DNA of 6,510 nucleotides from positions 1 to 6,510 of the forward strand of contig SDZP01000199.1 in the NCBI GenBank assembly GCA_004144935.1, given 5' to 3'. The stretch is from Caulobacteraceae bacterium. GTDB taxonomy: Bacteria > Pseudomonadota > Alphaproteobacteria > Caulobacterales > Caulobacteraceae. This document shows, piece after piece, positions 1 through 6,135 of the stretch. Within the stretch, counting starts at the first letter, position 1; every line of letters begins with the position of its first letter. A program made the translations under genes and the position numbers. The notes beneath the pieces were generated by a model. The model was not told the DNA's origin, ran no database searches, and saw only the letters and a program-made list of their open reading frames with translations.

Positions 1-1823
1 AGCTGCGGACCGAGCGGGTGCGGGCCCCGGTCTCGCCCAGCTTCGAAAAGCCGGTGGTCGTCGAGGGCTGGGTGCTGGACGTGGCCAGTCCCGGCTCGAG
101 CGGCGGGCGGCTGCTGATCGCCCCGACCCGGATCGAAGGGCTGTCGCCGCAGGATCTGCCCTACCGGGTGCGGCTCACCGTCGACGAGACCGCCATGGTC
201 GGGCCGGGTCAGGCGGTGCGGCTGCGCGCCGGCCTCGGACCGCCGCCGCCACCGTCCAGTCCGGGATCCTATGACTTCGCCCGCGACGCCTGGTTCGACC
301 GCGTCGGCGGCGTCGGTTTCAGCGTGTCCCCGCCACAGATCGTCGCCCTGGCCGAGCCGCCGCTGGCCCTGCGCTGGGCCATGGGGGTCAACGCCATGCG
401 CTGGAGCTTGGCGCGGCGCATCGTCGACCAGATGGGCGAGCGGTCGGGCGGCCTGGGCGCGGCCATGGTCACCGGCCACGAGGCCTGGATCACAAAGGAG
501 CAGACCGACGCCATGCGGGCGTCGGGGCTGGCCCATATCGTCTCAATTTCCGGATTGCACATGGCCATCGTCGGCGGCTTCGCCTTCGCCCTGGCGCGAC
601 TGCTGATCGCCGCCTGGCCGTGGCTGGCGCTGCGGATCGACGGCAAGAAGACCGCCGCCCTGCTGGGCATGGCCGCCGTCGGGACCTACCTGGTCGTCTC
701 GGGCGCGCCGCCGCCCGCGGTGCGGGCCGCGATCACCGCCGGGGTGGCCTTCCTGGCCATCCTGTTCGACCGTCGGGCCATCAGCCTGGACGCGCTGGCC
801 GTCGCGGCCATGGCCATCCTGCTGCTGTACCCGGAAGCGGCCACCGAGCCCGGCTTCCAGATGAGCTTCGCCGCCACCGCCGCCCTGGTGGCCCTGGTCG
901 AGGTGCTGCCACGACCGGTGAAGGAGATTTCGATCCCCTGGTGGATCCGCTGGCCGCAGGCGGTCGGGGTCTGGATCGTCGCCAGCATCGCCATGAGCCT
1001 GGTGGCCGGCATGGCCACCGGCCCCTTCGCCATGCACCACTTCAACCGCGTCGCCTCCTACGGCCTGGCGGCCAACCTGCTGGTGGCGCCGATCTCCAGC
1101 TTCGTGATGATGCCCTTCCTGGCGATCGGGGCGGCGCTGGAGCCGCTGGGCCTGGGCGGACCGTTCCTGGCCATCGCCGGCTGGTCCATCGACCTGATGC
1201 TGGCCATCGCCGAGCAGACGGCCGCCACGCCGGGGGCCCAGGTCACCGTCGCCAGCGGGCCGGCCTGGACCTTGCCGGTGGCCTTCCTGGGCATCCTCAT
1301 CCTCTGTCTCTGGCAGGGACGGCTGCGCTGGCTGGGCGTTCCGCTGGCGCTGACCGTCGCCCTCTGGCCACGTCCGCTTCCGCCGGATCTGTGGATCGCC
1401 TCGGATGGCTCCGCCTTGGCGGTGCGGCAGGGCGAGACGGCGATCGCGGCCCGGCCGGAGAGCCGGCGCTTCGCCCTGGAGGTCTGGTCGCGGCGACGCG
1501 GGCTGACCCTGGACGACGCGGCCTCCCCGGCGCTGTTCGACTGCAACCGCCGCCGCTGCCTCGGCGACATCGCCCAATGGAACCAGCGCCGGACCCCGGA
1601 CGGGAAAGCCCTCGCCGAGCTCTGCCGGGCCAAGGTCGTGGTGTTCCGGTCGGCGGCGCCGCAAGGCTGCCCATCCGGCCTGATCCTGAGCGCCGCCGAC
1701 TTCCGCAAGGGCGGCTCCGCCGAACTCTATCGCCGGGGCGAGGGCTGGCGGATCGTCTGGGCCGAGCCTCTGCGAGGCCAGCGCCCCTGGACCAAAAAGC
1801 CTATCCCGGCCGGGCCGGAATAG
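1..1823 (+). CDS. comEC: ComEC/Rec2-family DNA internalization channel protein (5' partial)
   Basis: Inner-membrane channel protein of the ComEC/Rec2 family, which moves single-stranded DNA across the cytoplasmic membrane during natural transformation. The frame is open from base 3 with no stop, so the gene begins left of the window; the GTG at 18 is probably internal. Counting from that GTG, residues 1-110 look like the soluble OB-like N-terminal part. The competence-domain signature GLAHIVSISGLHMAIVGG lies at about 170-187, GAPPPAVRA at 229-237, PGFQMSFAAT at 278-287 and HFNRVASYGLAANLLVAPI at 341-359, among many hydrophobic segments up to about residue 450. The last ~150 residues are soluble and show no HxHxDH metallo-beta-lactamase motif, so that C-terminal nuclease-like domain is absent or degenerate. 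The protein ends at TAG 1821-1823. Family assignment is firm; activity in transformation is inferred. Confidence 0.95.
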   Translation, partial: LRTERVRAPVSPSFEKPVVVEGWVLDVASPGSSGGRLLIAPTRIEGLSPQDLPYRVRLTVDETAMVGPGQAVRLRAGLGPPPPPSSPGSYDFARDAWFDRVGGVGFSVSPPQIVALAEPPLALRWAMGVNAMRWSLARRIVDQMGERSGGLGAAMVTGHEAWITKEQTDAMRASGLAHIVSISGLHMAIVGGFAFALARLLIAAWPWLALRIDGKKTAALLGMAAVGTYLVVSGAPPPAVRAAITAGVAFLAILFDRRAISLDALAVAAMAILLLYPEAATEPGFQMSFAATAALVALVEVLPRPVKEISIPWWIRWPQAVGVWIVASIAMSLVAGMATGPFAMHHFNRVASYGLAANLLVAPISSFVMMPFLAIGAALEPLGLGGPFLAIAGWSIDLMLAIAEQTAATPGAQVTVASGPAWTLPVAFLGILILCLWQGRLRWLGVPLALTVALWPRPLPPDLWIASDGSALAVRQGETAIAARPESRRFALEVWSRRRGLTLDDAASPALFDCNRRRCLGDIAQWNQRRTPDGKALAELCRAKVVVFRSAAPQGCPSGLILSAADFRKGGSAELYRRGEGWRIVWAEPLRGQRPWTKKPIPAGPE

Positions 1824-1828
1824 GCTTT
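1794..1828. terminator. Bidirectional intrinsic terminator shared by comEC and lexA
   Basis: AAAGCCTAT (1796-1804) pairs perfectly with ATAGGCTTT (1820-1828). Inside, CCGG (1806-1809) pairs with CCGG (1815-1818), leaving one C-A mismatch and a 5-base loop, so the stem is about 14 bp. Read on the minus strand, the stem is followed by TTTTT (complement of A5 at 1794-1798), the classic form of a rho-independent terminator, 58 bases past the lexA stop. On the plus strand only TTT follows, so termination of comEC there should be weaker. The comEC stop codon (1821-1823) lies in the right arm. Confidence 0.8.
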
Positions 1829-1885
1829 CAGTCTCGTTTGCGCGCGTCCGGATGGCGAACCGGACAGCCGTTTCGCCTGAAGGCG

Positions 1886-2584
1886 CTAGTGATAGCGGCG
1901 GATGAGCCCGACCAGCTTGCCCTGCACCGCGACCTGGTCGGGGCCGTAGATCTGGGTCTGGTACTTGGGGTTGGCCGCTTCCAGTGCGATGGAGGCCCCT
2001 TTGCGGCGCAGGCGCTTCAAGGTGGCGGTTTCGCCCTCGACCAGGGCGACGACGATCTCGCCGCTGGTGGCCTGGTCGGTGCGGCGGATGACGACATAGT
2101 CGCCGTTGAGGATGCCGGCCTCGATCATCGAATCCCCTTCGACCTCGAGAACATAGTGCTCGCCGGCCCCGAGCATGGTTTCGGGCACCTGCAGCTTGTC
2201 GCGCTCGTGCTGGATGGCCTCGATCGGCACACCGGCGGCGATGCGGCCGAGGATGGACAGTTCGCGGACGTCATTGGCCGGTTCCGGCGCGCTCATGGCG
2301 GCGCGGGAGCCTTCGACCACCTGCGGCTTGAAGGCCTGGCGGCCGCCGGCCGGGGCAGAGGTGGTCGCCTGCTGCGGCAGCTTGACCACTTCCAGCGCCC
2401 GGGCGCGGTGGGCCAGGCGGCGCAGGAAGCCGCGCTCTTCCAGCGCGGTGATCAGCCGGTGGATGCCGGACTTGGAGGCCAGGTCGAGCGCGTCCTTCAT
2501 CTCGTCGAACGACGGCGAGACGCCGGATTCCTTAATGCGTTCATGGATGAACATCAGAAGTTCGTGCTGCTTGCGGGTCAGCAT
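1886..2584 (-). CDS. lexA: LexA, SOS-response repressor and self-cleaving peptidase
   Basis: Transcriptional repressor of the DNA-damage (SOS) regulon. RecA on single-stranded DNA triggers its self-cleavage. With the start at ATG 2584 the protein is 232 residues (MLTRKQHELLMFIHERIKES...), usual for alphaproteobacteria. Residues 1-65 form the winged-helix DNA-binding domain (SPSFDEM, SKSGIHRLI), followed by a long Ala/Pro/Gln-containing linker and the S24 peptidase domain. The cleavage bond is Ala117-Gly118. The catalytic pair is Ser152 (in GDSM) and Lys190 (in TATLKR). All key residues are present, so the protein should be functional. The frame is open to 2620, but 2584 is chosen because it matches the family N-terminus and has GGAGAG 8 bases upstream. 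The gene converges on comEC and shares its terminator. A promoter and SOS box lie upstream, so it is autoregulated. Confidence 0.97.
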   Translation of the reverse strand: MLTRKQHELLMFIHERIKESGVSPSFDEMKDALDLASKSGIHRLITALEERGFLRRLAHRARALEVVKLPQQATTSAPAGGRQAFKPQVVEGSRAAMSAPEPANDVRELSILGRIAAGVPIEAIQHERDKLQVPETMLGAGEHYVLEVEGDSMIEAGILNGDYVVIRRTDQATSGEIVVALVEGETATLKRLRRKGASIALEAANPKYQTQIYGPDQVAVQGKLVGLIRRYH

Positions 2585-2592
2585 GGCGAAGG

Positions 2593-2598
2593 CTCTCC
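2593..2598 (-). promoter_or_regulatory. lexA ribosome binding site
   Basis: GGAGAG on the minus strand, 8 bases before the ATG at 2584. It decides the start in favour of MLTRKQ over the upstream in-frame start at 2620, which has no comparable Shine-Dalgarno sequence. Confidence 0.7.
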
Positions 2599-2614
2599 AG
2601 GCGCGACTGTCGGG

Positions 2615-2629
2615 GAACAAATCGCAAAC
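2615..2629. promoter_or_regulatory. Possible degenerate second SOS half-site pair
   Basis: GAAC (2615-2618), 7 bases, then AAAC (2626-2629): one mismatch from the direct repeat GAAC-N7-GAAC. It sits 31-45 bases upstream of the lexA ATG, in the predicted 5' untranslated region, and 9 bases from the perfect box. It may give cooperative LexA binding, or be chance. Confidence 0.3.
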
Positions 2630-2638
2630 GATGGAGAT

Positions 2639-2653
2639 GTTCTCTAGGTGTTC
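2639..2653. promoter_or_regulatory. LexA-binding SOS box (GTTC-N7-GTTC)
   Basis: GTTC at 2639-2642, exactly 7 bases, then GTTC at 2650-2653. This is the exact alphaproteobacterial LexA operator form (Caulobacter and Rhizobium type), unlike the CTG-N10-CAG of enterics. It overlaps the predicted lexA -10 region and lies 55 bases upstream of the start codon, which fits negative autoregulation. Confidence 0.88.
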
Positions 2654-2667
2654 TTTCTTTCTGTCAA
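2641..2667 (-). promoter_or_regulatory. Predicted lexA promoter
   Basis: On the minus strand a perfect TTGACA (-35, 2667-2662) is followed by CCTAGAGA (2648-2641). TTGACAG-N12-CCTAGAGA resembles the Caulobacter housekeeping consensus TTGACGS-N10-14-GCTANAWC, with a weaker -10. The SOS box covers the -10, so LexA binding would block RNA polymerase. Transcription would begin near 2634, giving a leader of about 50 bases. Confidence 0.6.
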
Positions 2668-2767
2668 GTTAACCGCGTTGCTTGCCCGCCGACTGAAAAT
2701 CAAGAGGGAACAGGTTGCGGCGGCGCGCGGTTAGGCAAGGACCGGACCCTCTTTCAGCGCGTGTTCC

Positions 2768-3016
2768 ATGAGCTTCACCCAACTCGATCCCAGCCTGCCC
2801 GTCACCGTCGAGGGCAAGGGCAAGGGCTATGCCTTCGCGGTCATCGACTATGGTCAGGAGCACCATCTGATCTGGGTGGTGGCGCTCGACGACACCGGCG
2901 AAATCTGGTCGGCGCCCAACCCCAAGGTCCGGGTGACCGCCAACTGGACGATGGGCCGAAAGCCCGCGCCGGCCAATGAGGTGACCACCCTGCGGCCGGC
3001 CGCGGTGGCGGGCTAG
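2768..3016 (+). CDS. Small conserved hypothetical protein (82 aa)
   Basis: Function not recognised. The 82-residue product is soluble, with no signal peptide or membrane helix. Its core, roughly residues 21-64, is rich in aromatic and beta-type residues (AFAVIDYGQEHHLIWVV, GEIWSAPNPKVR, NWTMGR) and reads like a compact beta-sheet domain. Similar short proteins with the IDYG...HLIWVV...GEIW..PNP pattern occur, as I recall, in many proteobacteria without assigned function; this is memory, not a search. ATG 2768 is the first start after an in-frame TAG at 2732. No clear Shine-Dalgarno sequence precedes it. The gene lies head-to-head with lexA (183 bp between the starts) and tail-to-tail with trpC, sharing a CTAG for both stops. 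Codon composition matches its neighbours, and the antisense frame of similar length shows no family character. Confidence 0.75.
   Translation: MSFTQLDPSLPVTVEGKGKGYAFAVIDYGQEHHLIWVVALDDTGEIWSAPNPKVRVTANWTMGRKPAPANEVTTLRPAAVAG
2992..3003. repeat. Perfect 12-bp GC palindrome near convergent stops
   Basis: GCGGCCGGCCGC is its own reverse complement. CCACC (2985-2989) and GGTGG (3004-3008) flank it and could lengthen the stem, with a 2-base bulge. It lies inside the last codons of the 82-aa gene, 10 bases before the shared CTAG stop of the two converging genes. With no T-tract on either side it is not a standard terminator, but it could pause polymerase from either direction. Confidence 0.35.
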
Positions 3017-3785
3017 GCCAGCAGCGTCCGGGTGGCGGCGGCGACGTCGGCCTGACGCATCAGGCTTTCGCCGACCAGCATGGCGCGCGCGCCGGTTCGG
3101 GCCATGCGGGCGGCGTCATCGGCGGTGAAGACGCCGCTTTCGGTGACCAGCAGGACATCGGCCGGCAGATCGACGCTGAGGCGTTCGGTGACGGCCAGAT
3201 CGACGACGAAGCTGCGCAGGTCGCGGTTGTTGACGCCCAGCAGGGTGGCGCCCAGGGCCAGGGCGCGGTCGCGCTCGGCCTCGTCATGCACCTCGACCAG
3301 CGCGTCCATGCCCAGGCGGGCGGCCTCGGCCATCAGGTCGGCGGCCAGGGCGTCGTCGATCATCGCCATGATCACCAGGATGGCGTCAGCGCCCAGCGCC
3401 CGGCTCTCGGCCACCTGCCAGGGATCGACCAGGAAGTCCTTGCGGATGCAGGGCAGGGCGACCTGCCCCCGGGCGGCGGCCAGGTAGCTGTCGTCGCCCT
3501 GGAAGCTCGGGCCGTCGGTGAGCACCGACAGACAGGCGGCGCCGCCGGCCTCGTAGGCGTGGGCCAGGGCCGGCGGGTCGAAGTGGGCGCGGATCAGGCC
3601 CTTGGAGGGGGAGGCCTTCTTGATCTCGGCGATCAGGGCCAGGCGATCGCCGGACCTGGCCTCCAGCGCCTTGCGAAAGCCGCGCGGGGTGTCGGCGGCG
3701 GTAAGGTCCACGGTGGGGCGGGCGGCCTTGCGGTCGGCCACTTCTTCGCGCTTGTAGGCGGCGATCCTGGCGAGGATGTCGGCCA

Positions 3786-3786
<1 letters not shown>
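3013..3786 (-). CDS. trpC: Indole-3-glycerol phosphate synthase
   Basis: Cytoplasmic TIM-barrel enzyme of tryptophan biosynthesis. It converts CdRP (1-(2-carboxyphenylamino)-1-deoxyribulose 5-phosphate) to indole-3-glycerol phosphate with loss of CO2 and water. It is 257 residues, the normal length of a monofunctional TrpC, so there is no TrpF fusion. Family catalytic and binding residues are visible: Glu54 and Lys56 in AEIKKASPSKG (53-63), Lys116 in IRKDF, Glu165 in LVEVHDE, Asn186/Asn187 in GVNNRDL, Glu216-Ser217 in TESGV, and the phosphate-binding GES at 239-241. The ATG at 3786 overlaps the trpD TGA by one base (TGATG) and has no strong Shine-Dalgarno sequence, so translation is probably coupled to trpD. 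It is the last gene of the unit; its TAG stop lies in the CTAG shared with the opposing small gene, and no separate terminator was seen. Confidence 0.97.
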
Positions 3787-4799
<1,013 letters not shown>

Positions 4800-4825
4800 T
4801 ATTTGGCTTCGCGGCGCGAGGTGTC

Positions 4826-4840
4826 TTGGCGATGCGCCAA
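4826..4840. repeat. Small perfect hairpin upstream of trpD
   Basis: TTGGCG (4826-4831) and CGCCAA (4835-4840) form a 6-bp stem with a 3-base loop. On the trp mRNA it would sit 26 bases before the trpD start. It could affect trpD initiation; no function is proven. Confidence 0.35.
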
Positions 4841-4851
4841 CCCCAAACCCC

Positions 4852-4981
4852 GATCATGCTCGCGTAGGCGGGCATCCATGCGGAGGTTGGTGTTTCGCGG
4901 AGATCGCGGGCCTCGCTCCGATCGACGGGCGGCCAGGGTGAGGCCACCGGCGCTTGGATGCCCGCATTCGCGAGCATGGTC
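4852..4981. repeat. REP/MITE-like inverted-repeat element between trpG and trpD
   Basis: Two 27-bp arms, 4852-4878 and 4955-4981, are inverted copies matching at 24 of 27 positions, 76 bp apart. Each arm also folds on itself: ATGCTCGC-gtag-GCGGGCAT in the left arm and ATGCCCGC-attc-GCGAGCAT in the right, 8-bp stems with one mismatch (T-G or C-A, depending on the strand) and a 4-base loop. This is the layout of paired REP units (BIME) or a small non-autonomous transposable element. Arm cores of this kind (GCGGGCATCCA next to CATGCTCGCG) resemble repeats scattered in many proteobacterial genomes, which translate as AKAGIQ-like peptides; this is from memory. No transposase and no clear target duplication are visible. 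It would be transcribed within the trp mRNA and could form a long hairpin. Confidence 0.7.
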
Positions 4982-5010
4982 GGAGGAGGAGGAGAGGGCG
5001 GAAAACACCT

Positions 5011-5601
5011 TCACACCACCGCCGTGCGGGGCACGTTCGCCAGGTCGAGAAAGTTGCCCAGCAACTGGTGACCACAGCTTGTCAGGATCGACTCGGGATG
5101 GAACTGCACGCCATGCACCGGCCGCGTCCTGTGGGCCAGGCCCATGATCTCACCATCTTCGGTCCAGGCGGTGACTTCCAGCTCGGCCGGCAGGGTGGCG
5201 CGGTCGACGGCCAGGCTGTGATAGCGGGTGGCGGTGAAGGGGCTGGGCAGGTCCTTGAAGACGCTGGCCCCCTCATGGAGGATCGGGCTGGTCTTGCCGT
5301 GCATGATGGCCTTGGCGCGGATGACGTCGCCGCCGTAGGCCTCGCCCATGGCCTGGTGGCCCAGGCAGACGCCGAAGATGGGCATGTCGTCCGGGGCGCC
5401 GCGCAGCAGGGGCAGGCAGATACCGGCCTGCGCTGGGGCCTTGGGGCCGGGGGACAACAGGATGGCGGCCGGCCGGAGGCCCAGCGCCTCCTGCACGGTC
5501 AGCGCGTCGTTGCGCCGGACAAGCGTCTGGGCCCCAAGCTCGTTCAGGTAATGGACGAGGTTGTAGGTGAAGCTGTCGTAGTTATCGATCACCAGGATCA
5601 T
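5011..5601 (-). CDS. trpG: Anthranilate synthase component II (glutamine amidotransferase)
   Basis: Class I glutamine amidotransferase that releases ammonia from glutamine and passes it to TrpE to make anthranilate from chorismate. It has 196 residues, the usual length for a free-standing subunit. The N-terminus MILVIDNYDSFTYNLVHYL is diagnostic and fixes the start at 5601. The nucleophile is Cys79 in FGVCLGHQ, with His168 and Glu170 in VQFHPES; the MHGKTS segment (100-105) is typical of TrpG/PabA. The oxyanion-loop motif reads SPGPK rather than SPGPG (Lys54), a position that varies in the family. TrpG can also serve PabB in folate synthesis (amphibolic PabA role), which sequence alone cannot exclude; linkage to trpD and trpC favours tryptophan. 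TrpE is not in the window. It lies 42 bases downstream of the DUF983 gene. Confidence 0.95.
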   Translation of the reverse strand: MILVIDNYDSFTYNLVHYLNELGAQTLVRRNDALTVQEALGLRPAAILLSPGPKAPAQAGICLPLLRGAPDDMPIFGVCLGHQAMGEAYGGDVIRAKAIMHGKTSPILHEGASVFKDLPSPFTATRYHSLAVDRATLPAELEVTAWTEDGEIMGLAHRTRPVHGVQFHPESILTSCGHQLLGNFLDLANVPRTAVV

Positions 5602-5604
5602 GGA

Positions 5605-5619
5605 CCCGCTTCTAGCGGG
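5605..5619. repeat. Hairpin immediately upstream of the trpG start
   Basis: CCCGCT (5605-5610), TCT loop, AGCGGG (5614-5619): a perfect 6-bp stem ending 3 bases before the trpG ATG on the mRNA. It covers where a ribosome binding site would be; no strong AGGAG-like sequence is seen there. It has no T-tract, so it is not a terminator. Confidence 0.4.
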
Positions 5620-5643
5620 GAAGACCCGGCAGGGGAACGGGGT

Positions 5644-6060
5644 TCAGCGCTCCGCCGCCTTTCGGCGATCGATGGCGAAACCGCCCTCGCCGTGGACGCC
5701 GAGGCTGGCGAAACGGCCCTGTTCGGCCTTGTGAATATATTGCTCGGCGACGATCCAGGCCTTCACGGGGCGCAATACGGCGAGGCAGCCGGCGATCAGG
5801 GCCGGGAAGACCAGCAGGATCTGCAGCCAGATCGGCGGGCTGGCGACCACGGCCCACCAGGCCCAGACGGCGATCACCAGGATGCCGACCCCGGTCATGG
5901 CGAAGAAGGCCGGGCCGTCGGCGGGGTCGGCGAAGCTGAAGTCGAGACCGCAGGACTCGCAGGATGGCGCCATGGTCAGGAAGCCGGCGAACAGCGGACC
6001 CTCGCCACAGCGGGGGCAGCGGCAGCGCAGGCCCGCTTCGAGGGAGGTTGGGGCGGTCAT
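5644..6060 (-). CDS. DUF983 family zinc-ribbon-like membrane protein
   Basis: Member of the uncharacterised DUF983 family of small bacterial inner-membrane proteins. From ATG 6060 it has 138 residues. The N-terminus has two cysteine pairs, CPRC (15-18) and CESC (34-37), in a rubredoxin/zinc-ribbon-like arrangement, followed by the family signature DGPAFF (48-53). Two hydrophobic helices follow, at about 55-73 and 77-97, with a Trp cluster (VWAWWAVV), then a short charged tail. The frame is open to 6093, but 6060 is chosen because GGAG lies 6 bases upstream (complement of 6067-6070) and the longer form would begin inside the operator region. It lies 42 bases upstream of trpG on the same strand, so cotranscription is plausible. 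The biochemical role of the family is not known to me. Confidence 0.88.
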   Translation of the reverse strand: MTAPTSLEAGLRCRCPRCGEGPLFAGFLTMAPSCESCGLDFSFADPADGPAFFAMTGVGILVIAVWAWWAVVASPPIWLQILLVFPALIAGCLAVLRPVKAWIVAEQYIHKAEQGRFASLGVHGEGGFAIDRRKAAER

Positions 6061-6067
6061 CGGCGGC

Positions 6068-6115
6068 TCCATACAATGGGGACTTGAGTCCATACAATGT
6101 GTGAGTATTGTATGA
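6068..6115. promoter_or_regulatory. Three-site operator cluster, probably for the MocR-type regulator
   Basis: TCCATACAATG occurs twice as an exact 11-bp direct repeat, at 6068-6078 and 6089-6099, exactly 21 bp apart (two helical turns). A third, inverted copy of the 8-bp core, ATTGTATG, is at 6107-6114, forming a perfect palindrome with the second copy (8-bp arms, 8-bp spacer). Two direct repeats plus an inverted one is the kind of layout described for MocR regulators such as PdxR and GabR. The AT-rich boxes stand out sharply from the surrounding GC-rich DNA and lie between the divergent regulator and DUF983 genes. Confidence 0.75.
6084..6111 (+). promoter_or_regulatory. Possible promoter of the MocR-type gene
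   Basis: TTGAGT (6084-6089), 16 bases, TATTGT (6106-6111). Transcription would begin near 6118-6120, at the ATG itself, so the message may be leaderless; no Shine-Dalgarno sequence precedes the ATG. Two operator copies overlap these elements, which suggests autoregulation. The matches are modest (4 of 6 each). Confidence 0.35.
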
Positions 6116-6135
6116 CTTCATGACCAGGCGGGCAA
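6107..6135 (-). promoter_or_regulatory. Possible promoter of DUF983-trpGDC
   Basis: On the minus strand TTGCCC (6135-6130), 17 bases, TACAAT (6112-6107), a 5-of-6 match to TATAAT. The -10 is the inverted operator copy itself, and the other two copies lie over the start site and the ribosome binding site, so a bound regulator would be expected to repress. The -35 lies inside the start of the divergent gene. Confidence 0.35.

Noticed and set aside
543..1664. A 373-codon minus-strand frame antisense to comEC.
   Set aside because: The product is Gly/Gln/Arg/His-rich with no domain. It reflects the third-position GC bias of comEC.
620..2647. A 675-codon plus-strand open frame, the longest in the window, running across comEC, the gap and the lexA region.
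   Set aside because: It overlaps most of the recognisable ComEC frame and is antisense to the entire LexA gene. Its translation is low-complexity Arg/Gly/Pro with no family character. It is a shadow of GC-rich codon bias.
2669..2866. A 65-codon minus-strand frame upstream of lexA.
   Set aside because: It runs antisense into the 82-aa gene, whose sequence looks far more like a real protein, and it has no ribosome binding site.
4800..5010. The inverted repeat as a CRISPR or transposon end pair with a coding cargo.
   Set aside because: There are only two arms, in inverted orientation, with 76 bp between them and no cas or transposase gene. A REP/MITE-like unit explains it better.
5440..5442. 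Lys54 in the TrpG SPGPK motif instead of SPGPG, as a possible loss of the oxyanion loop.
   Set aside because: This position varies in functional TrpG proteins (Cys and other residues occur), and Cys79, His168 and Glu170 are intact.
5605..5619. Hairpin before trpG as a transcription terminator separating DUF983 from trpG.
   Set aside because: The stem is short and there is no T-tract on the minus strand; the trpG start follows after 3 bases.
5838..5865. Trp cluster (WAWW) in DUF983 just upstream of trpG, suggesting a Trp-attenuation leader.
   Set aside because: The Trp codons lie more than 200 bases before the end of the gene and are part of a membrane helix. No terminator/antiterminator pair with a T-tract lies between them and trpG.
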